64,000 bases of DNA, taken from assembly GCA_030622545.1 (NCBI GenBank), contig JAUXGA010000010.1:60393-124392 (forward strand). The letters are read 5' to 3'. The notes below the pieces were generated by a model that worked only from the letters and a program-made list of their open reading frames with translations, searched no databases and was not told the origin of the DNA. Below, piece by piece: positions 53,701-61,512 of the stretch; the stretch's first letter is position 1, and each line of letters starts with the position of its first letter. A program made the translations under genes and the position numbers. The DNA comes from a bacterium (lineage in GTDB: Bacteria > Electryoneota > RPQS01 > DYHQ01).

Positions 53701-54417
53701 TTCCCTGGCATCTCCTTCCGGCGTGGTGACGTTAATCAGCGCGCTCTGGAATTGGCCGTACTCCGCACTGACCCCACCGGTCAACACTTCGATTTCCTCG
53801 ATATTCAGCGCCGAGAGATTCAGAAGGTTCTTTCCGGAGTTCACAAGCGGATCACGAACATCCAGACCGTCAATCTTTACCAGCGCTTCATGCCCGCGAC
53901 CGCCGCGTACGTGCAAAGCGCCTTCCGGGTCAACCTTAAACCCGGGCAGTGTCTTAAGAACATCCTCGATACTCGAGATGGGACGCATGGCAAGCTCTTC
54001 AGCCCCGATGCGAGTCGATTTCGACACCACGTCAAGCTGTACGGAGGGCTTCTCGTAAACAATGACCACCTCTTCCATACCGATGGCTTCCGTCCCCATC
54101 CTGGCGCTCAAGTTTGTGGTAATATCAGACTGGACGACGACACCCGTGTGTGTCTGCTCCTGATATCCCATCGCCGAGATTATAACTTCGTAGGTCCCCG
54201 GAGTCACGTTCAGAATCACATAGTTACCGTCAATATCCGCCGAAGCCCCTTGCTGGGTTTCTACGATGATAACATTCGCTCCGATGACTCCTTCGCCCGT
54301 GCCTCTTTCAATAATCCGACCGGCGATTTTGCCGACGTTGGCCGCAAAGCCCATCAGCGGGACTAACAAAACGCCACTGAAAACCACCACAGCGACGACC
54401 CTTCGCCAATGGTTCAT
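50746..54417 (-). CDS. TonB-dependent receptor with carboxypeptidase-regulatory-like domain and Asp/Asn-rich insertion
   Basis: A 1223-aa outer-membrane receptor. A signal peptide (about 1-25) precedes a carboxypeptidase-regulatory-like beta-sandwich (GVIGANVIIVETQQGASADI). The plug domain includes RPISSIEDVLKTLPGFKV, LHVRGGRGHEALVKIDGLDV and EVLTGGVSAEYGQFQSALIN, and the barrel ends FKVAF with a terminal aromatic. Between about residues 432 and 620 lies a block of repeated Ca-loop-like units (DLNQNGRWDRGEDW, DLNSNGIYDAAEPW, DANGNGIYDGWGEG, DLNGNGHWDDAEP), with one more near residue 740 (DYNSNGMRDARDDG). The frame opens at 54522, but GGAGG lies eight bases before the ATG at 54417, where the signal peptide begins. 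Ligand unknown. First gene of the module. Confidence 0.93.
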   Translation of the reverse strand: MNHWRRVVAVVVFSGVLLVPLMGFAANVGKIAGRIIERGTGEGVIGANVIIVETQQGASADIDGNYVILNVTPGTYEVIISAMGYQEQTHTGVVVQSDITTNLSARMGTEAIGMEEVVIVYEKPSVQLDVVSKSTRIGAEELAMRPISSIEDVLKTLPGFKVDPEGALHVRGGRGHEALVKIDGLDVRDPLVNSGKNLLNLSALNIEEIEVLTGGVSAEYGQFQSALINVTTPEGDAREYSGSIEWKTDRIAKKTSFHADEYYYSLSGPVPFSEYIFGKKITFFTTGTANLENTYTPYSIQREPNDYLGFGFDIPERQSNSYNTFWKFTYQIDPMKKLNFSWSRDFFLWDIYPDGEAAIDGNYGWQYKYNVENRPWVKNIRQSLNLKFSHQINQKTVYNISVGNFRTSTLISPRNKTPGEFTLQGDIEDHSQLYFGDADGNQNGFADGYWDANYNGIYDGDGEGYEDLNQNGRWDRGEDWVDLNSNGIYDAAEPWIDRPNSSGINNPGVYDPWDPFIDLNGNGHWDDAEPQLAEQDWNHNGVWDGERFQDANGNGIYDGWGEGYDDMDLNGRIDKQMLFTDNEDTAEPFNDGDFFYDTGEPFIDTPDTSGYYNGVWDEGEVFFDLPSSFQAPYYPRYQPTRNGRYDGPNYYFDEYELFCMPASQAYGMDPTLPVVYSGGLEQLLLDASQDPWWLNLPRLDDGRAGYLAMIPQWSTWINQTLHDEDAPAFDIQNFTWDEGEEWFGDYNSNGMRDARDDGFLNPDQWDATSFYHDRTSNEYSLKVDMTSQVNKYHEVKSGAELKYRRLEMQSIEQPDLPYNNPDVPLPPGSSWPDRGDARDFYDRKPWEGAFYFQDKMEFEGMIVRAGVRLDFVIQDPNLLEETQKLLDVNQPGALLAERGRYRIAPRLGISHPVSERAKLYFNYGHFYQTPSFQYFYRSATANISPNTTIGNPNLDYEKTVQYELGVNTQVTDLLVFDVAGYYRDIYNQIGTVEERIGPVTLNRYFNLGYARARGFEFSFERKYSDNWYLKFNYDYSYAYGKESAAAEGLQQRLSNVPENRDEYPLGWDETHSISSFLTIDVRETDHPKPFGIPIPNDWLLTVEFDYGSGLPYTPSSYLAGMSSNRIATNSYRMPWSETTNLKFDKHFRWSGLVFTIGTEVYNLWDKRNWRAIYTDTGNPYDSTNPDNPDNALEDPFNTGTDYDHNPRNLRPPRQIFLHFKVAF

Positions 54418-54503
54418 CCTCTGATCCTCCACCTTCGGGATTCTCTCTAAATAAAACCTGCTAACAGAAATCCAAACAACATCCCCCCTACTACACCCGC
54501 CGC

Positions 54504-54523
54504 GGTGAATCTCCAGATTCACC
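54504..54523. other. Perfect stem-loop between icd and the receptor gene
   Basis: GGTGAATCT and AGATTCACC pair fully with a two-base loop. No U-tract follows on either strand, so it could be a processing or pausing hairpin in the icd-receptor interval rather than a terminator. Confidence 0.4.
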
Positions 54524-54553
54524 CGGATAGCCCGCTAAATCATCAGGCCAAGA

Positions 54554-55804
54554 TTACATATTCTCGATAATCGCACTGGCATATTCGCTGGTCTTCAACT
54601 TCGTCGCTCCTTCGAGCTGGCGATGAAGATCATACGTCACGCGTTTTTGTTTAATCGTCGTTTTGATGCCCTTAATGACCAAATCAGCCGCTTCCTGCCA
54701 TCCCAAGTATTCCAGCATCATCACGCCGGAAAGCATCAGCGAGCCCGGATTGACCATATCTTTGCCGGCATATTTGGGAGCCGTGCCATGCGTCGCTTCG
54801 AACAGCGCTACAAAATCCGCCATATTCGCGCCCGGCGCCATCCCCAAACCTCCGACCTGCGCCGCACAGGCATCTGAAATGTAATCACCATTCAAATTCG
54901 GCGTACAAAGAATATCATATTCATCCGGACGCAATAATACCTGCTGGAATATCGAATCCGCGATTCGGTCTTTCAACAACACTTTCCCTTCGGGGAGTTT
55001 GCCGTCGAACTTATCCCACAAATCCTGTTCGGAAACCGTGACATCCGAAAATTCTTTGCGCCCGAGCTCGTAACCCCAATCACGGAACGCGCCCTCGGTG
55101 AATTTCATAATGTTCCCTTTGTGAACAAAGGTTACCGATTTTAAACCGTGCTCGACCGCGTACTTGATAGCTTTGCGCTGAATCTGCCAACTTCCCGTGC
55201 GCGAAATCGGCTTAATCCCGATACCGGAATCCGGCCGGATATTCTTTCCCATCGTCTTTGTCAGGAATTCCCAGACCTTTTTTACTTCATCGGTGCCTTC
55301 CTGCCATTCGATTCCGGCATACACATCCTCTGTATTCTCACGGAAAATAATCACATTCAATTTATCAGGACGCTTGACCGGCGAAGGGACTCCTTCAAAC
55401 CAGCGAACAGGGCGAATACAAGCGTACAGATTCAACTTCTGCCGAAGGGTCACGTTGAGCGATCGAATGCCTCCACCAACAGGCGTCGTCAGCGGCCCTT
55501 TAATCGCGACGACATAGTCTGGAATAGCCTTCAGTGTATCTTCCGGCATCCAAACATCCGGCCCATACGTCGCTACAGCTTTATCACCGGCGAATATCTC
55601 AAACCAGACGATATTCTTCTTGACGCCGTATGCCTTGCGAACCGCCGCGTCCCAGACGCGCTTGGAAGCTTTCCAAATATCCGGGCCGATTCCATCGCCC
55701 TCAATAAATGCGATGATGGGATCATCTGGAACGACAAGCTTGCCGTTTTGGACAGTAATCTTCGTGCCTTCTTTGGGGGGAATAAGTTTCTGATAGGTTG
55801 GCAT
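54554..55804 (-). CDS. icd: NADP-dependent isocitrate dehydrogenase
   Basis: Oxidises isocitrate to 2-oxoglutarate in the TCA cycle. The 416-aa product aligns by eye with E. coli Icd along its full length: [29 protein letters not shown] (with the Ser that AceK phosphorylates in E. coli), [14 protein letters not shown], and [19 protein letters not shown]. The NADP-specifying residues Lys-Tyr (PKY), Val, Tyr and Arg (VTYDLHR) are all present, so NADP is the expected cofactor. The start ATG follows GTGGAGC. It lies 136 bp upstream of the receptor gene on the same strand; whether they share a transcript is unclear. Confidence 0.97.
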   Translation of the reverse strand: MPTYQKLIPPKEGTKITVQNGKLVVPDDPIIAFIEGDGIGPDIWKASKRVWDAAVRKAYGVKKNIVWFEIFAGDKAVATYGPDVWMPEDTLKAIPDYVVAIKGPLTTPVGGGIRSLNVTLRQKLNLYACIRPVRWFEGVPSPVKRPDKLNVIIFRENTEDVYAGIEWQEGTDEVKKVWEFLTKTMGKNIRPDSGIGIKPISRTGSWQIQRKAIKYAVEHGLKSVTFVHKGNIMKFTEGAFRDWGYELGRKEFSDVTVSEQDLWDKFDGKLPEGKVLLKDRIADSIFQQVLLRPDEYDILCTPNLNGDYISDACAAQVGGLGMAPGANMADFVALFEATHGTAPKYAGKDMVNPGSLMLSGVMMLEYLGWQEAADLVIKGIKTTIKQKRVTYDLHRQLEGATKLKTSEYASAIIENM

Positions 55805-55909
55805 CTTTGCTCCACTAAACAGGGAAGATTCTTGCGGAACATCCTTTTAATATAAAGGTTTCCACGGGATTTGCGATAAATTTCACTACTTATAAAAGCG
55901 ACCACACGC

Positions 55910-55929
55910 GAGGGATATAATTATCCCTC
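55910..55929. promoter_or_regulatory. 20-bp palindrome upstream of icd
   Basis: GAGGGATA and TATCCCTC are perfect inverted arms around TAAT. It lies about 106 bp upstream of the icd start. It is a candidate operator in the long gap 55805-56801. Confidence 0.45.
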
Positions 55930-56157
55930 ACCGCTCAAATACGGAATTTAAAATAGCGTTTTGAAATACGAGGTCGGAAAAAACACCGCAGCCGACCGTG
56001 CTAAGATAGAAAGGAATACACATGTGTCGGGCCTGAAACCCGGTAAGTTATTTTGCAGATAGTCGTGTGGGACTAATTTATATCAACAGCAATTTCTTCG
56101 CTAATGAAATACTAAATATAATGAACTTTCTCAAAAAGTCAACTCCCGATACGAAAA

Positions 56158-56392
56158 CACCGAAGGCTTAACCTTCGGTGCTGTTCGGGTATAAGAGGCA
56201 GCCGTGCTGGAGGATTATGCAGACCGCACTCAATATGGGAAAACCTGCTTGACAATATAAATCATGGAAAACAGAAGGCTTCGACGTATTCGGGTGCTGA
56301 ATCAAAGCTCATCGTGCCGACATTTCTCCCCGCCGCAAGCCGCTCAAAGTAGCTTTTCAGGAGAAATGGAACGTCCTGGAAGCCTTCTGTTT
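56158..56392. other. Structured non-coding region with two inverted repeats in the icd/beta-helix gap
   Basis: A nine-base hairpin (CACCGAAGG/CCTTCGGTG, 56158-56180) is followed on the minus strand by GTTTTC. A 14-base perfect inverted repeat (AAACAGAAGGCTTC at 56269-56282; GAAGCCTTCTGTTT at 56379-56392) encloses 96 bp. A small minus-strand RNA ending at the first hairpin would fit. No protein-coding signal in 55930-56670 convinces me. Confidence 0.35.
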
Positions 56393-56670
56393 GTCCAAAT
56401 TCGGCCAATCACGCCCGAGAGCCGCGTATTCTAAGCTGCAATCGGCCACGGAAGAGTCCCACAGAGAAACCTGCAAAAGATCATCCCTTCCACAATATGT
56501 ATTGGCAACCTCTATGCCTGTTGTATAATTGCAATAATTACAAATCAATAACCAAATTCCCCTTGCTTTTTCTCGCGCAATATATGCACAGTCTGCGCTT
56601 CAAATGCACGAAACTATCCCTCCACAACATAATTCATGACATAACAACTTCTCAAGATTGAAGAATATCC

Positions 56671-56699
56671 TTGATTTGTCCGAAAACTTTCCCTATAAT
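56671..56699 (+). promoter_or_regulatory. Sigma-70 promoter for the beta-helix T9SS gene
   Basis: TTGATT (56671-56676), 17 bp, TATAAT (56694-56699). Leader of about 95 nt to the ATG at 56802. Confidence 0.75.
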
Positions 56700-56801
56700 A
56701 AGGAAGGATCAAACAGGGACGAAAGAACCTGACACGGAATTTGTATTGTTCCTACATGAATGTTTGGTATGTTGGATGCAAAAACCTTTGAGGAGGCAGC
56801 T

Positions 56802-58508
56802 ATGAAACAGTTTTGCGCCCTTTTGCTCACTCTGGCCTTCATTCAGACAAGCTTTGGACAGCTTTCCGGGCCTCTAAGCGGCACTCTCGGCCCGGGCGAA
56901 TTCCATGTGATTGACACCATTTATGTCAACACCGGTGACAGCTTAATACTCTTGCCCGGAACGACATTCAACTTCGACGGTCCTTATCCATTCTGGATTT
57001 ACGGAATCCTTCTGGCCGAGGGAACCGAAGGTGACTCTATAATTTTCACAACCGACACCATCGCCAATCCCGACCGCTGGCGTGGCTTGAGATTTTCAGG
57101 TTCCTATTGTTCCGCCAGACTGTCTTACTGTCTCATCGAAAAAGGCCTTGCAACCGACGATGAACCCCACGGACCTAAAAGATATGGTGGTGGAGTATGG
57201 TGTGCGGGAGTTTCATCACTTGTCTTTGAAAACTGCGTCATCCGAGGCAACATGGCGGCTTCCCGAGGCGGCGGAATGTATTGCTATAACTGCTCGCCGA
57301 TTTTTACAAATTGCACTATCAGCGGTAATGAGGCAGGTACTTGGTGCGGCGGGGGGGTCTTTTGTACGGAAGCTGACCCCACCTTCACAGACTGCATCAT
57401 CAGCGGCAATATGTCAGGTGACGACGGGGGCGGCGTGGAGTTATATGGCTATTCCATTGTGACACTCACGAACTGCGAAATTCACGACAACATTGCCGGC
57501 GGGTGGGGCGGCGGGCTGAATTCGGCGGGTTCCGGACTTACCCTTATAAATTCCACTGTACATCATAACTCGGCAAGTAGCGGCGGCGGAATCGCAGGCT
57601 ATGAATCCTGGCTGACAATCACAGACTGCGAGATTAGCGGCAATACCGCACATGGATATGGCGGCGGCGTTCGCGGCTATGATGCCTATGAATCGCGCTT
57701 CACGAATTGCACCATAGATGATAATGTGGCCGGGAGTCGCGGCGGCGGTGTGTATTGCTCGTTTTCCGCGTTTAATTTCACTCGCTGCACTCTGAGCGGG
57801 AACTCGGCTCAAGAATGTGGCGGCGGAGTCTCCTGCGAATGGACTTCAGCGGTCTTCAACAGCACCATCATTGCCTTCTCGGACGGCTTCGGTCTTTACT
57901 TTGACCGCAATTGCGAAAACAGCCAATTCAACTATTGCGATGTTTTCGGCAACAGCGGTGGGAATATCGCTTTCTTAGATGACGATCCATCCCACGCGCC
58001 GCCGAATATCGGAGTGCTTTCCACCACCAACGCCAATGATGATTCCTGCGACCAGTATTCCAATATCTTTTTGGCTCCGATGTTCGTTGACACATCGACA
58101 GGCGATTATCATCTTCTCGCAGCCTCGCCCTGTATTGATGCCGGAGACCCGAATATATCCTATGATCCTGACGGTTCCATCAGCGATATCGGCGCTTTCT
58201 ACTATCACCAATCGAACGCCGAGCCTTCTGCTGCAACACTTCCGACAGTGCATCAGCTTCATCCGAATTGGCCGAATCCATTCAATCCAACAACCACAAT
58301 ACATTATGATGTTGCACAGAACAGCCGCGTTCGATTGACAATCTATAATTTACTCGGGCAAGAAATCGCGCAGCTAATTGACAAACAACTATCCCCCGGC
58401 TCCTACCGAGTCACATGGAACGCTACTAATCTCCCCTCCGGCCTCTACCTTTGCCAAATGGAAGCGGATGGATTTGTACAGACGCGCAAGCTTGTCCTGA
58501 TGAAATAG
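56802..58508 (+). CDS. Secreted beta-helix protein with T9SS sorting domain
   Basis: A 568-aa exported protein. The signal peptide ends SFGQL. The first 90 mature residues are very like the protein at 1398 (SGPLSG, PGTTFNFDGPYPFWIYG, IANPDRWRGLRF). The beta-helix runs to about residue 380 in units such as FTNCTISGNEAGTWCGGGVF, closing with CIDAGDPN. The last 85 residues are a T9SS sorting domain (NWPNPFNPTTTIHY, NLLGQE, KLVLMK), which its two paralogues lack. The frame opens at 56760, but GAGGAGG precedes the ATG at 56802. Beta-helix proteins often bind or cut polysaccharides; no catalytic residues can be assigned. Confidence 0.9.
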   Translation: MKQFCALLLTLAFIQTSFGQLSGPLSGTLGPGEFHVIDTIYVNTGDSLILLPGTTFNFDGPYPFWIYGILLAEGTEGDSIIFTTDTIANPDRWRGLRFSGSYCSARLSYCLIEKGLATDDEPHGPKRYGGGVWCAGVSSLVFENCVIRGNMAASRGGGMYCYNCSPIFTNCTISGNEAGTWCGGGVFCTEADPTFTDCIISGNMSGDDGGGVELYGYSIVTLTNCEIHDNIAGGWGGGLNSAGSGLTLINSTVHHNSASSGGGIAGYESWLTITDCEISGNTAHGYGGGVRGYDAYESRFTNCTIDDNVAGSRGGGVYCSFSAFNFTRCTLSGNSAQECGGGVSCEWTSAVFNSTIIAFSDGFGLYFDRNCENSQFNYCDVFGNSGGNIAFLDDDPSHAPPNIGVLSTTNANDDSCDQYSNIFLAPMFVDTSTGDYHLLAASPCIDAGDPNISYDPDGSISDIGAFYYHQSNAEPSAATLPTVHQLHPNWPNPFNPTTTIHYDVAQNSRVRLTIYNLLGQEIAQLIDKQLSPGSYRVTWNATNLPSGLYLCQMEADGFVQTRKLVLMK

Positions 58509-58514
58509 CATCGC

Positions 58515-58592
58515 GTAGGGGCGGACCCACGTGTCCGCCCGCGCGGTTCAACAGAGGCGCAAAGACGGGCGCACACGCGGGAGCGCCCCTAC
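58515..58592. repeat. GTAGGGGCG palindromic intergenic repeat
   Basis: GTAGGGGCG at the left end and CGCCCCTAC at the right end are inverted. Inside, GGCGGAC and GTCCGCC form a further hairpin. It starts seven bases after the beta-helix stop. The end of purC (7587-7612) and the palindrome after iorB begin in the same way (GTAGGG). Confidence 0.6.
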
Positions 58593-58645
58593 AGCGGATG
58601 GATAGATCGCCGCGGCTTAGCGTTAGCACACCCGGCACAGTTTAA

Positions 58646-58680
58646 ATAAAAAGCCGGCCTCTCAATCGAGACCGGTTTTT
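58646..58680. terminator. Bidirectional terminator beside the initiator tRNA
   Basis: CCGG-TCTC/GAGA-GGCCGG stem with a short AATC/GATT loop, flanked by A-rich sequence on one side and TTTTT on the other. It follows tRNA-fMet on the minus strand and the beta-helix gene on the plus strand. Confidence 0.7.
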
Positions 58681-58682
58681 CT

Positions 58683-58759
<77 letters not shown>

Positions 58760-58812
58760 TCATTGTAATCCTATAATATAATCACTAAAACCCCCAAAGT
58801 CAAGCACTTATT

Positions 58813-60048
58813 CTATCTAATAGTTTCTTTATCACTTACAGAAGCAATCCGTACCGCAATCACTCGCCGCGCGTCAGCTTTTAGAACCCGGTATTGCCAC
58901 CCTCCTTTCAGCAGCTCCTCCCCCGTCTGGGGAATCCGCCCAAGTTCCGTCAATATATAGCCGCTGAGTGTCGAATAATCGCCGGTTGGAAATTCAATCC
59001 CTGTGACATCCTTTACAGAATCGAGTTCCGCTCGTCCGGAAGCAAGGAAATGTCCCGCGCCTATACGCCTGCAAATCGGCCCCGCTTGATCAAATTCATC
59101 TTCCACCTCTCCTAAGAGCTCTTCCAAGACATCCTCTAACGTCACGATTCCGTCTGTGCCGCCGTGTTCATCGACGACAACGACCATGTGCCGCCTGTCC
59201 TCGCGGAATTTCTGCAGCAGCTCCTTCACTTCCTTTGTTCCGGGTACCGCATCAATCGGCTGAAGCACATCACTGATGTTTTCGACAGCTCCCAAAAATT
59301 CGCGCGCCAAAACGTAGCCGATAATATGATCCAAGTCTCCGTCATATACCGGCAGCTTCGAATGACCCGACTCGATAAACCGCTTTCGAACCAGCGCGGC
59401 GTCATCATCTTTCGCTACCGCGACAATCTGTGTTCGCGGTGTGATAACTTCTCGCACTTTCCGGTCCCGCAGAACAAAGAAGCGCGAGAGGAGTTCTCCT
59501 CCTTCCCGCGAAACGACACCGAGCTGGTGAGCTTCTAACAGCAAAAGCTGAAGTTCCTCGGCGGCATAGAAGCGACTGCCGGGCTTACTTAAATCAACCG
59601 GTCTCTCTTTCCCCGCGAGAATCCGGTTGACAAGACGAACAAGAACATACACGGGTGAAAACAGAATGTAACTCAGCCACAACGGTAAAGCCGCCAATCT
59701 CACCACTGAATTCGATGAGCCGAAGAAAATCGCCTTAGGAAGAATCTCGCCGAAGATTAAAACGATACAGGGAGCCAACACAATAATCCACACAGGAGCC
59801 CAGCCACGCTCAGCAGCAAAAGCGGCGAACATCGTCGAATATGCGACATTGACCAGATTGTTACCAATCAGCGTCGTTCCGAGGAAACGCTCGGGACGGT
59901 CGGCAAAAAACTTGACGAGTCCCGCTGAAAGCCGTTTCCTGCGCGTCCAGACTTCTAAAAGGATGCGGTCGAAAGCTGTGTAGGCAGTTTCCACTCCGGC
60001 ATAGAATGCGGACAGAAGTAAAAACACGATGATTAGCGCGATATCCAA
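58813..60048 (-). CDS. CorC/HlyC (CNNM) family membrane protein with CBS pair
   Basis: A 411-aa protein. Residues 1-185 are a DUF21/CNNM membrane domain (AFYAGVETAYTAFDRI near the start; FGEILPKAIFFGSS near residue 107). Two CBS domains follow (VITPRTQIVAVAKDDD, IDAVPGTKEVKELL, VDEHGGTDGIVTLEDVLEEL). The C-terminal CorC_HlyC domain (about residues 325-405) includes FPTGDYSTLSGYIL. The family is linked to Mg/Co efflux, not haemolysis. The start is TTG with GGAGG seven bases before it. It overlaps the IMPACT-family gene by 16 bases, so translation is coupled. Confidence 0.92.
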   Translation of the reverse strand: MDIALIIVFLLLSAFYAGVETAYTAFDRILLEVWTRRKRLSAGLVKFFADRPERFLGTTLIGNNLVNVAYSTMFAAFAAERGWAPVWIIVLAPCIVLIFGEILPKAIFFGSSNSVVRLAALPLWLSYILFSPVYVLVRLVNRILAGKERPVDLSKPGSRFYAAEELQLLLLEAHQLGVVSREGGELLSRFFVLRDRKVREVITPRTQIVAVAKDDDAALVRKRFIESGHSKLPVYDGDLDHIIGYVLAREFLGAVENISDVLQPIDAVPGTKEVKELLQKFREDRRHMVVVVDEHGGTDGIVTLEDVLEELLGEVEDEFDQAGPICRRIGAGHFLASGRAELDSVKDVTGIEFPTGDYSTLSGYILTELGRIPQTGEELLKGGWQYRVLKADARRVIAVRIASVSDKETIR

Positions 60049-60677
60049 AAACCATCCTCCACGCAGCTTGCCCGCCCCGCCGTCGCATCGTTCACCTGTC
60101 GATGCACATTTTCCTTTTCAGAAATCGGCACCCGCAACTCGAATTGCCCCCCTTCCGCCGAATCGCGAGGAATAATTTCCCAACCGCAGCGATTCGCAAG
60201 AGTGTACAACTTGCCGATGTCGTCGAACATCACATCAACGATAAATTTCCGCCGCCGCCGAATCACTCTCTTTGGAGCCGAATCCAGCGCTTCGCTTGCA
60301 CACGCGCCGTAAGCTCGAGCGAGATTGCCTTTACCGAGCTTCGTTCCGCCGTAATAACGCGTGACAATAACAAGCGCATCCGTCAGCCCCGCCGCTTGAA
60401 TCGCGCGAAGAATCGGAGCGCCTGCGGTGCCGTGAGGTTCCCCGGCGTCACTGCTGTGCTCGCGCCGCTCCGCTCCCAAAATCCACGCGGAACAGTGATG
60501 CGTAGCGTCATGGAACTCACGCGCGCGCTTTGAAAGACGTTCAGCGACTTCTTCCTCTGTTTTCACCGGAACAGCCCATCCCAAAAAGCGGGAGCCCAAC
60601 ACGCGGATTTCCGACGCGCCGGGCCCCGCAAGAGTTCGGAATTCGCCGCTTTCTTCGGGCGCTTTATCGTTTTTCAT
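60033..60677 (-). CDS. yigZ: YigZ/IMPACT family protein
   Basis: A 214-aa cytoplasmic protein with the UPF0029 signature GEPHGTAGAPILRAIQAAGL (about residues 78-97) followed by VIVTRYYGGTKLGKGNLARA, plus the C-terminal DUF1949-like domain (IVDVMFDDIGKLYTL). Eukaryotic IMPACT regulates translation through GCN1; the bacterial role is unclear. It is upstream of, and overlaps, the CorC/HlyC-family gene. Confidence 0.93.
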   Translation of the reverse strand: MKNDKAPEESGEFRTLAGPGASEIRVLGSRFLGWAVPVKTEEEVAERLSKRAREFHDATHHCSAWILGAERREHSSDAGEPHGTAGAPILRAIQAAGLTDALVIVTRYYGGTKLGKGNLARAYGACASEALDSAPKRVIRRRRKFIVDVMFDDIGKLYTLANRCGWEIIPRDSAEGGQFELRVPISEKENVHRQVNDATAGRASCVEDGFWISR

Positions 60678-60713
60678 TTCGCTTCCGAAGAAATCGTTTG
60701 AAACTCAGTGTCG

Positions 60714-61385
60714 CTACAGTCCCGCTTCCGACCTCGAGACAATCTTGATAGTCATTTCGATGCGTTCGTTCGGATTGTCACGCTGGTCGCGCGGTTGACT
60801 GACAATTTTATCCGCGACTTCGACACCTTTGATAGTCTGGCCGAAAACCGTGTACTGGTTGTCGAGATTCTTCGCGCGATCAACACAAACAAAGAACTGC
60901 GAACCGGCGGAGTTGGGATCTCGCGAGCGCGCCATTGACAGCGTTCCCTTGACATGATCCTTCTTACTGAACTCAGCGTTCACACTCCAACCCGGACCGC
61001 CCTGACCGTGCTTCGCCTTATCCGCATCCTTTGAATTTGGATCGCCGCCCTGAATCATAAAATTCGGAATAACGCGATGGAACGCACAGCCATTGTAGAA
61101 TCCGTGATTCGCCAGATACTTGAAATTACGAACATGATTCGGCGCGAGATCCGGGTAGAATTCCAGCACGATATCGCCGAACTTTGTGCTGATAACTGCG
61201 ACGCTGTCGCCATCAATTGGATAATCAGCCGGCCACTTGGCAAGTTTGCCGGTCGGTTCCGCTTTTTCCTCTGTCATTTCAGTTTCCGTCGCTTTCGTGG
61301 CTTCAGTCGTCTCGCTTTTCGGTCCGGATTTACATGAAGTTACCATAAACAATGCTCCGAGTGCTAAAATGATAATTGTGCGCAT
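60714..61385 (-). CDS. Peptidyl-prolyl isomerase (cyclophilin), lipoprotein
   Basis: A 223-aa cyclophilin that catalyses proline cis-trans isomerisation, here probably on the periplasmic face of a membrane. The lipobox is MVTSC (Cys about 18). A Thr/Glu-rich linker (ETTEATKATETEMTEEKAE) follows. The catalytic core contains FHRVIPNFMIQGGDPN, GTLSMARSRDPNSAGSQFFV and YTVFGQTIKGVEV. The frame opens at 61520, but AAGGAG precedes the ATG at 61385 and the lipoprotein signal begins there. Given the many exported proteins nearby, a folding role in the envelope is likely. Confidence 0.93.
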   Translation of the reverse strand: MRTIIILALGALFMVTSCKSGPKSETTEATKATETEMTEEKAEPTGKLAKWPADYPIDGDSVAVISTKFGDIVLEFYPDLAPNHVRNFKYLANHGFYNGCAFHRVIPNFMIQGGDPNSKDADKAKHGQGGPGWSVNAEFSKKDHVKGTLSMARSRDPNSAGSQFFVCVDRAKNLDNQYTVFGQTIKGVEVADKIVSQPRDQRDNPNERIEMTIKIVSRSEAGL

Positions 61386-61441
61386 TGATTTTCTCCTTGA
61401 AATTGATTGGTGATGGTTATTCCTTTTTGCTTGTAATTTCC

Positions 61442-61490
61442 CTGCGGTGTTGTCTGCTTGCAGCCGACCCTTTCTCGCCGAGCCGGGTTT
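61442..61490 (+). repeat. Dispersed repeat, partial B followed by the left end of A
   Basis: CTGCGGTGTTGTCTGCTTGC and AGCCGACCC (B, 61442-61470) precede CGCCGAGCCGGGTTT (A left end, 61475-61489); the right end of A is missing. A degraded B-like piece also occurs at 62258-62290. Confidence 0.6.
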
Positions 61491-61512
61491 AACCTGTTCC
61501 TTGATTGGATTC

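Noticed and set aside
54504..54523. Hairpin between icd and the receptor gene as a terminator
   Set aside because: No U-tract on either strand.
56357..56548. 63-codon minus-strand frame in the icd gap
   Set aside because: TTG start without a clear ribosome-binding site; it overlaps an inverted repeat and has no recognisable features.
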